Assembly (NCBI GenBank): GCA_016202555.1 | Contig: JACQOL010000023.1 | Span: 1-11,854 of the forward strand | From: Chloroflexota bacterium | GTDB taxonomy: Bacteria; Chloroflexota; Dehalococcoidia; Dehalococcoidales; UBA2162 | Direction: 5' to 3' | DNA: 11,854 bases | Part shown: positions 7,182 through 11,854 of the stretch, piece after piece | How positions within the stretch are numbered: position 1 is the stretch's first letter | Layout of the letters: each line of letters starts with the position of its first letter | The notes under the pieces: model-generated | The model's database searches: none | Told to the model about the DNA's origin: nothing | What the model saw: the letters and a program-made list of their open reading frames with translations, nothing else | Made by a program: the position numbers and the translations under genes

Positions 7182-8434
7182 TCTTTTGTTCTGGGTGGAA
7201 ATTGTCCCGTTAGCTTATTCTTTCTCACTATCTCGATTAGTTCTGCCTCAACTTGGTGGGCTATCTTTTGCTGGTCGTGCACTTGCTGGACATAATTTAG
7301 ACCCGCCTGTCCCAGCTGTTGCCGGCGTTCAGCTGATTTTAGCAGATTAACTACCTTCCTCGCCATATCATTAGGACTATTAGCATAGCTTATTCCCTGG
7401 GACTCACCTGAAACCAGGGTTGTTATGCCGAGTAGGGGTGTGGCTACGGTTGCTTTGCCACAAGCCAGATATTGAATTATCTTGCCCGGGAAGATGTCCC
7501 TGGTGGCAGCCGTGTCTAGGAAAGGATTGATACACACTGTGGCCAGGTTGATGTATTGCGGCATTGTCGGGTAGGGTTGGAAGCCGGTGATAAAGACCTG
7601 TCTCTCTAAATCCAGTTCCTTGATAATTCGTTCTAACTTAGGACGCTGAGGGCCGTCCCCCACGATTAGCAGTTTAGCTGCTGGAATCGGTTCGATAATC
7701 CGTGGAAATTGGCGAATAAAGCCGTCGAGTCCGCTAAAGTCGAATAGTGTGCCGATAAAAACAATAATCTGGTCAGACTGGCTAAAGCCCCATTGCTGCC
7801 GAACATTGGAGCTATCAACTGCCGGGTGAAAGACTCCGGTATCTATTGGCAGTGGCAGCAGCTTTACCTTCGAAGCAGTTGCTCCCAGACTGATGACATA
7901 TCGTGAGTGATTGGGAGTAATTGCCCAGATTGCGTCTACCTTAGAATAAACCATTTTCTCAAGAAACTTAGTGACAGGACGCAATACCGGATAGGGGACA
8001 AGCTGGTGAAGAATATCTATTGACCGGAAGACCAACGGGATGTTGAATTTTCCGGCTAGCAGGATAGTCTGTAATCCGTTGGTAGGAACGGAGTAAAGGA
8101 TAATAATATCAATCTTTTTTTCCTTAATCGTTTTTTTGATTTCCCGGTAGTGGCTAAAAGCGGCTGATAGACGGCTTAAGCCGGGGATTTTAATGAAGCC
8201 CGGGCGCCTTAAAGATACGGAAGCATTGGGGTAAGCCCGAGCGACCCCATCAATCACCTTTGTCCTGAGGGTGCCGAAGTCAAGGGGTTTATCCCTGACC
8301 CACATCGATTCATAGTCAATAGCGTAGACTTGATGTCCGGAGAGGGATAAAAGTTCGGCAAGGCTATGTATTTCAAAGACTACTTTTCTCAGCCAGTCTA
8401 TTTCGTGGATAAAAAGGATATTGATACCTATCAC
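7178..8434 (-). CDS. GT4-like glycosyltransferase with a divergent E-x7-E motif
   Basis: This 418-residue cytosolic GT-B glycosyltransferase has an N-terminal acceptor domain (about 1-190) and a C-terminal donor domain. The latter contains VFIGTLFDFSGLD (225-237), LLIVGDGPQRPKLE (255-268) and FPGKIIQYLACGKATVAT (315-332). Where most GT4 enzymes have E-x7-E, this protein reads Asp313-x7-Gln321, so the usual second glutamate is Gln. The lysine (Lys318) and the YLACG loop are kept, so it may still be active. The start is GTG at 8434, 2 bp after the radical SAM stop; no ATG is available nearby and the sequence just before it is a poor ribosome-binding site. Related proteins often open MNILF-, which here would need an ATC codon (codon 4), so the exact start is uncertain by a few residues. 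Substrates are unknown. Confidence 0.88.
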   Translation of the reverse strand: MIGINILFIHEIDWLRKVVFEIHSLAELLSLSGHQVYAIDYESMWVRDKPLDFGTLRTKVIDGVARAYPNASVSLRRPGFIKIPGLSRLSAAFSHYREIKKTIKEKKIDIIILYSVPTNGLQTILLAGKFNIPLVFRSIDILHQLVPYPVLRPVTKFLEKMVYSKVDAIWAITPNHSRYVISLGATASKVKLLPLPIDTGVFHPAVDSSNVRQQWGFSQSDQIIVFIGTLFDFSGLDGFIRQFPRIIEPIPAAKLLIVGDGPQRPKLERIIKELDLERQVFITGFQPYPTMPQYINLATVCINPFLDTAATRDIFPGKIIQYLACGKATVATPLLGITTLVSGESQGISYANSPNDMARKVVNLLKSAERRQQLGQAGLNYVQQVHDQQKIAHQVEAELIEIVRKNKLTGQFPPRTKD

Positions 8435-8436
8435 CT

Positions 8437-9828
8437 TCAGCGGGCTTTGATAACCCCTAAAAGCATCAGAAACCCGTTAATATTCATTTTTAAGTCTTGT
8501 AGCGAGCTAATCTGCCTTATCCGTTGCCAGAAATAAGAAGGGCGCAGGTAGAATTCCCGGTGGGCTTTTCTCAGCCAGTACTGGAGAGCCGCCCGGTTGA
8601 GTTGCTCACTTTCAAATATCGGCGTCATTTCACTGCCCAGCCCTTCGTAGACGAAGTTCTCCCAGGGAATAACACTGTTCTTATCCTTGAGATACAGGTC
8701 ATACAGTTCGGTGCCGGGGAAGGGGGTAGTAACCGCAAACTGGGCAAAATCAACCTTTGACTTTTTGGCAAATTCAATGGTCTGGCTGATGGTTTCCGGG
8801 GTCTCGCCGGGAGAGCCGAGCATAAAGTAGCCGATGGTTTGTAGCCCTGCCTCTCGAGTCAGGCGAATTGCTGCCTCGACTTCGTCGATGGTAATGCCTT
8901 TATTGAGAGTATCCAGTATCTCTTGTGAAGCGGACTCGATACCATAGGCAATGGCATAACAGCCGGCTTGTTTCATATGGCTCAGTAAGTCTTTATTCAC
9001 CAGATTGACCCGCGTCTCGCACGTCCAGTATATTTTTAAGCCTCTTTTAATTATCTCCTCGGCGATGGCATCGGCTCGCTTCTGGTTCAAGGTAAAGACA
9101 TCATCGTAGAAGGCGACCTCTTTGATGCCGAACCTGTCCTGATAGTAAGCAATCTCGTCAACAACTCTCTGCGGGCTCTGGGCTCTGAATTTAGTACCGA
9201 AGACAGGTTTTGAGCAGTAGCTACAGTGGTAGGGACAACCCCGGCTGGTGATGATGGCAGCAAAAGGTAGGGCTCGGCCGTGAGGTGGGTGGGGTTTATA
9301 GCTTCGCCAGGGGAGTAAATGATAGGCAAGAAAAGGGAGAGAGTTCAAATCAATGTTGGTCGGCCTTAACGGAGTGCTGACCACCTTGCCATTTCTCCGA
9401 TAGCTAATACCGCCGATTTTATCCAGGGGGTGCTTTTGCTCTAAAGCCTGGAGTAGCTCAAGAATAGTTTCCTCACCCTCCCCTTTGACGATTACATCCA
9501 GTTGCGGGGTATTAGTTAGTGTCTCTTCCGGGAGCAGCGTGGCATGGGTCCCACCCAGAATTATCGGTAAATCTGGATTAGATTTCTTCAGGTGATGGGC
9601 AATAGTTATCGCTGTGTTGATGGTGGGGGTCATTGCCGTCAGTCCGACGATGTCAGCGTCAGTCACATACGGGACGACATCCTCCGGTTTGAGTCTTAAA
9701 GCATTGGCATCGACTACGGATACATTGTAGCCGTGCCTCTCCAGAACAGCGGCTATGATGGCTAGTCCCATCGGGGGCTGGGAGTATTTAGTAAATTGCG
9801 GCGGGTTTATTAAAGCTATTTTCAACAC
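8437..9828 (-). CDS. B12-binding-domain-type radical SAM protein
   Basis: This 463-residue protein pairs an N-terminal Rossmann-like B12-binding-type domain (about 1-135, opening MLKIALINPPQ and including ILGGTHATLLPEE at 90-102) with a radical SAM core. The [4Fe-4S] cysteines are visible in SRGCPYHCSYC (Cys198, Cys202, Cys205), and GIESASQEIL and YFMLGSPGET follow as family-typical core segments. No DxHxxG cobalamin-ligand motif is evident, as in many members of this family. Such enzymes methylate unactivated carbons or remodel lipids, cofactors and natural products; the substrate here is unknown. As the first gene of the minus-strand train it may modify a sugar, a lipid carrier or a membrane lipid. 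The start is GTG at 9828, or the adjacent TTG at 9825; an in-frame TAA lies just upstream and no clear Shine-Dalgarno precedes either. Confidence 0.9.
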   Translation of the reverse strand: MLKIALINPPQFTKYSQPPMGLAIIAAVLERHGYNVSVVDANALRLKPEDVVPYVTDADIVGLTAMTPTINTAITIAHHLKKSNPDLPIILGGTHATLLPEETLTNTPQLDVIVKGEGEETILELLQALEQKHPLDKIGGISYRRNGKVVSTPLRPTNIDLNSLPFLAYHLLPWRSYKPHPPHGRALPFAAIITSRGCPYHCSYCSKPVFGTKFRAQSPQRVVDEIAYYQDRFGIKEVAFYDDVFTLNQKRADAIAEEIIKRGLKIYWTCETRVNLVNKDLLSHMKQAGCYAIAYGIESASQEILDTLNKGITIDEVEAAIRLTREAGLQTIGYFMLGSPGETPETISQTIEFAKKSKVDFAQFAVTTPFPGTELYDLYLKDKNSVIPWENFVYEGLGSEMTPIFESEQLNRAALQYWLRKAHREFYLRPSYFWQRIRQISSLQDLKMNINGFLMLLGVIKAR

Positions 9829-9843
9829 TATTTTTTAGTAACT

Positions 9844-9860
9844 TATCCGGCTCCGGGATA
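9844..9860. repeat. Short imperfect inverted repeat in the radical SAM leader
   Basis: TATCC (9844-9848) and GGATA (9856-9860) are complementary arms around a G/C-rich centre with one mismatch. It lies between the predicted minus-strand transcription start and the GTG at 9828. It could be a weak RNA hairpin or a protein-binding site, but it is short enough to be chance. Confidence 0.25.
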
Positions 9861-9875
9861 AAATCACGATACCAA

Positions 9876-9903
9876 TTGACAAATTGTTAGGTTTGATTAT
9901 AAC
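9876..9903 (+). promoter_or_regulatory. Sigma70-type promoter for the STT3/AglB transcript
   Basis: TTGACA (9876-9881, perfect -35) is followed after 16 bp by TATAAC (9898-9903, 5/6 to the -10 consensus). Predicted transcription would start near 9910 and run towards the oligosaccharyltransferase gene, giving a leader of about 180 nt that contains a small reading frame. This is the best promoter match in the window and is bacterial in style. Confidence 0.65.
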
Positions 9904-9925
9904 TTGCTTAAGCTACATTAAGCAA
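9896..9925 (-). promoter_or_regulatory. Divergent promoter for the radical SAM / glycan operon
   Basis: On the minus strand a perfect TATAAT (9901-9896) lies 18 bp from TTGCTT (9925-9920), a weak -35 (3/6). Transcription would start near 9889 and give a leader of about 60 nt to the GTG at 9828. The -10 box shares four bases (9898-9901) with the plus-strand -10, so the two promoters physically overlap. The strong -10 and weak -35 suggest activator dependence or modest activity. Confidence 0.5.
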
Positions 9926-9932
9926 GGCTTAA
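9903..9932. promoter_or_regulatory. Candidate operator: perfect inverted repeat with a third half-site
   Basis: CTTGCTTAA (9903-9911) and TTAAGCAAG (9918-9926) are perfect 9-bp inverted arms around a 6-bp spacer. A third half-site, GCTTAA (9927-9932), forms a second inverted pair with TTAAGC (9918-9923). The element covers the plus-strand -10/+1 zone and the minus-strand -35 to -10 interval, so one bound regulator could control both directions. The lack of GC-rich arms and of a T-run argues against a terminator. No regulator gene is in the window. Confidence 0.5.
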
Positions 9933-9947
9933 CCAGAGGTGACGCTG

Positions 9948-10022
9948 ATGATGATAAACACCTCATTAAAGCCGATTAGTTCTCTGATAGTGTGCTTTTC
10001 TAATATAATTCTGCTACCATAA
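9948..10022 (+). CDS. Possible 24-residue hydrophobic leader peptide
   Basis: An ATG-ATG start at 9948 opens a 24-codon frame ending in TAA at 10020-10022. It is preceded by AGAGGTGA (9935-9942), a near-ideal Shine-Dalgarno at 5-bp spacing and stronger than the site of the following STT3 gene. The peptide starts MMINTSLKP and its last half is hydrophobic (for example SLIVCF, NIILLP). It lies in the leader of the predicted STT3 transcript, 66 bp before that start codon. It matches no family I recognise; it could be a regulatory upstream peptide, a small membrane protein, or chance. Confidence 0.35.
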   Translation: MMINTSLKPISSLIVCFSNIILLP

Positions 10023-10088
10023 GACGTTATGGGATGAAGTATCATCACGCGACCAGAGAAGCTGTAATCTGACTCAGGAGTAAAGATA

Positions 10089-11854
10089 GTGAAGGTGGGT
10101 AAACCAGGACCCAAGCTAATTATCGGTCTAATACTAGCTTTATTATTTGGGGCGGCTCTGTTCCTTCGTGTTTACCTTCCCTACGATAAGATTTTTACTG
10201 CTGAGGGGATAAAGTTTAACGGCACTGACGCTTACTATTTTATGCGTCAGGTTGACAATCTCCTCCATAATTTCCCGCATTATACGAGTATTGACCCCTA
10301 TTTTCTCTATCCAGGTGGGGTTATTGGAGAAGTTAGTATCCGCTTCTTTGTCTGGTTCCTTGCCACTATGACCTGGGTGATTGGATTGGGTGCTCCCACC
10401 GGACACACTATTGACGTTGTTGGTGTCTATTTTCCGGCGGTGCTGGGCGCCCTGACCGTCATTCCCGTGTATTTCATTGGTAAAGAGTTATTTGGTCGTT
10501 GGGCGGGGGTGTTTGCTGCCGGTCTAATCACCGTGCTACCCGGTGAATTTCTGGGACGGTCAGTACTGGGATACACTGACTACCATATTGCCGAAACACT
10601 GTTCACCACGCTAACTATGTTGTTTCTGATTCTGGCAATCAAGACAGCGAGCCAAAGACAACTCACCTTCAGTCATCTAAAGCGCCGAGATTGGGTAACG
10701 ATGGCTAAACCGGCTATCTATAGCTTGCTAGCTGGCATTTTTCTGGGGATTTATATTTTCACCTGGCAGGGGGCACTTCTTTTTGTTTTCATCATCGCGG
10801 TCTATATGGTCCTCCAGTTTATCATTGACCACCTGAAGGGTAGGTACAGCGATTATCTCAGCTTTGTTGGCATTATTACCTTCCTGGTCGCCTTAGTTAT
10901 ATCATGGTTAGTTGCCGCCGGTACGTTTTTCCTGGTATCTGAGGTTATCGTTTTACTTAGCCTGCTTGTCCTGAGCGGCGTCGCCCATCTGATGGTACAT
11001 CAAAAGATAAAGTCAGCCTACTACCCATTGGTTCTGCTGGGGCTTGGGCTAGCTGGGTTGGGTATTTTCTATCTTATTAGCCCTTCTTTCTTGGTCTCGA
11101 TGCTGGGCCTATTCGCTGTCCTCATCCCGAAAGGGGCTCAGTTGACGACTATGGAAATGCAGCCTATTCTTTTCCCTAGTGGTAACTTCTCGCTGGGCGT
11201 TACCTGGGGTAATTTCCCGGGCTTATTACCTCTTGACACTACGACAACGGGCTTAACTTTTGGGAACATTTTTTCGCTCATGACCACCAGTCTTTTCCTT
11301 AGTTTCATTGCCTTAGGCATGCTAATCTACTTTGTTATCAAGCAAGGCAGTACCGAAAAAAGCTTGCTGGTAGTGTGGAGCCTGATAATACTGCTGGCTA
11401 CTCTTGAGCAGCGCCGCTTTGCCTACTACTTTGCCGTTAATGTGGCTTTGCTTAGTGGCTACCTGTCGTGGCGAGTTCTTGGTTTGGTTGATATTAAGGA
11501 AGATAGCAACGGGGTAGTAACAACACAAAGAGAAACGAACACTAAAAAAGACAGACCCCGTAAAGCTAGTTCTTCGGTAACTACCACATACGTCGTGAAG
11601 GCTTTATCCGTGCTTATTGTCTTCTTTGTTGTCTTCTTCCCTAATGTTGCCCCGGCGATTGATACTGCCCGTCAGGTGCCTTTTGCCCCTGTTGATGCCT
11701 GGGTGAGTTCGCTTTCCTGGCTGAAGGAAAACACCCCTGACCCCTTTGGCAATCCCGATTTTTATTATGAGCTTCAGAAGCCACCTCCGGTCGGGGAAAA
11801 CTATACTTACCCTGAATCAGCCTACGGTGTGATGGCCTGGTGGGATTATGGCTA
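10089..11854 (+). CDS. aglB: STT3/AglB-family oligosaccharyltransferase (3' end cut by window edge)
   Basis: The 588 visible codons encode the membrane part of an oligosaccharyltransferase, which transfers a preassembled lipid-linked glycan to Asn-X-Ser/Thr of exported proteins on the outer membrane face. After a first membrane helix (about 9-29), the first external loop carries NGTDAYYFMR (44-53) with the catalytic Asp47. The second acidic motif is GYTDYHIAE (Asp164, His166, Glu169), and TTME (353-356) matches the TIXE motif with Glu356. RRFAYYF (442-448) precedes the last helices, and AWWDYG (583-588) is the sequon-recognition signature at the edge. About 13 hydrophobic segments are visible. 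A charged Ser/Thr-rich loop (about 469-498) separates the last two. Homologues of roughly 800-950 residues carry a soluble C-terminal domain, absent here. The start is GTG at 10089 with CAGGAG (10075-10080) eight bases upstream; an in-frame stop lies at 10065-10067. It is divergent from the glycan operon. Confidence 0.93.
   Translation, partial: MKVGKPGPKLIIGLILALLFGAALFLRVYLPYDKIFTAEGIKFNGTDAYYFMRQVDNLLHNFPHYTSIDPYFLYPGGVIGEVSIRFFVWFLATMTWVIGLGAPTGHTIDVVGVYFPAVLGALTVIPVYFIGKELFGRWAGVFAAGLITVLPGEFLGRSVLGYTDYHIAETLFTTLTMLFLILAIKTASQRQLTFSHLKRRDWVTMAKPAIYSLLAGIFLGIYIFTWQGALLFVFIIAVYMVLQFIIDHLKGRYSDYLSFVGIITFLVALVISWLVAAGTFFLVSEVIVLLSLLVLSGVAHLMVHQKIKSAYYPLVLLGLGLAGLGIFYLISPSFLVSMLGLFAVLIPKGAQLTTMEMQPILFPSGNFSLGVTWGNFPGLLPLDTTTTGLTFGNIFSLMTTSLFLSFIALGMLIYFVIKQGSTEKSLLVVWSLIILLATLEQRRFAYYFAVNVALLSGYLSWRVLGLVDIKEDSNGVVTTQRETNTKKDRPRKASSSVTTTYVVKALSVLIVFFVVFFPNVAPAIDTARQVPFAPVDAWVSSLSWLKENTPDPFGNPDFYYELQKPPPVGENYTYPESAYGVMAWWDYG

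Noticed and set aside
8115..8137. Two A7 tracts on the coding strand of the 7178-8434 glycosyltransferase, considered as phase-variation or programmed frameshift sites.
   Set aside because: They encode ordinary lysine-rich residues (IKKTIKEKKID), the frame is intact across both, and seven bases is short for phase variation.
9903..9926. The inverted repeat considered as an intrinsic terminator or riboswitch stem.
   Set aside because: The arms are AT-rich, no T-run follows, and the element lies at the promoter rather than after a gene, so an operator is more likely.
10004..10009. A perfect TATAAT closer to the STT3 start.
   Set aside because: No acceptable -35 hexamer lies 15-19 bp upstream and there is no extended -10 TG, so it is weaker than the TTGACA promoter at 9876. 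It remains possible as a secondary start.
9929..10406. Minus-strand open frames of 61 and 87 codons across the STT3 leader and 5' end.
   Set aside because: They are antisense to the STT3 gene or cross its control region and have no protein features; the plus-strand frame is clearly the coding one.
1..11854. Searched by eye for CRISPR repeats, tRNA or rRNA genes, insertion sequences and transposase genes.
   Set aside because: No regularly spaced repeats, no transposase or integrase frames, and no tRNA-like cloverleaf or rRNA segments were recognised.

Overview
The window looks like a chromosomal surface-polysaccharide or glycoprotein-sugar locus from an uncultured-type prokaryote of moderate GC content. 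I lean towards a bacterium, possibly Chloroflexota/Dehalococcoidia. The basis is the sigma70-like promoter elements in the divergent intergenic region, frequent Shine-Dalgarno sites and GTG starts. The large right-hand gene is an AglB/STT3 oligosaccharyltransferase of archaeal style, so an archaeal host cannot be excluded from the sequence alone.

Layout. Positions 9828 down to 1 form one tightly packed minus-strand gene train. In transcription order it reads: B12-binding-type radical SAM protein (9828-8437), GT4 glycosyltransferase (8434-7178), a 106-bp gap with a candidate internal promoter, NAD-dependent sugar epimerase (7071-6127), RmlC-like cupin (6125-5661), RmlD-like NDP-4-ketosugar reductase (5630-4707), non-hydrolysing UDP-HexNAc 2-epimerase of the CapG/WbjD type (4678-3596), a second GT4 glycosyltransferase (3599-2412), a second epimerase (2409-1495), a 4,6-dehydratase-like SDR (1491-526), and the N-terminal part of a thiamine-diphosphate E1 alpha subunit (529 to the left edge). 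Most junctions are 1-3 bp gaps or 4-bp ATGA overlaps, so translation is probably coupled. Positions 9829-10088 are a divergent regulatory region. Positions 10089-11854 hold the 5' 588 codons of an STT3/AglB-family oligosaccharyltransferase, cut by the right edge exactly after its WWDYG signature.

How the genes may work together. The cupin, RmlD-like reductase and CapG/WbjD-type epimerase form a contiguous block. It fits a pathway to an N-acetylated 6-deoxy-L-hexosamine nucleotide (the UDP-L-FucNAc / UDP-L-QuiNAc group). The specific 4,6-dehydratase (CapE/FnlA type) for that route is not seen in the window. The other SDRs and the E1 alpha subunit suggest a second sugar, possibly carrying a two-carbon branch. 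The two GT4 enzymes would transfer such sugars to a lipid-linked glycan, and the STT3/AglB protein would move that glycan to Asn residues of exported proteins. The regulatory region supports co-control: the two divergent promoters have overlapping -10 hexamers and share a perfect 9-bp inverted repeat. The inference of a bacterial N-glycosylation locus is the main point of interest.
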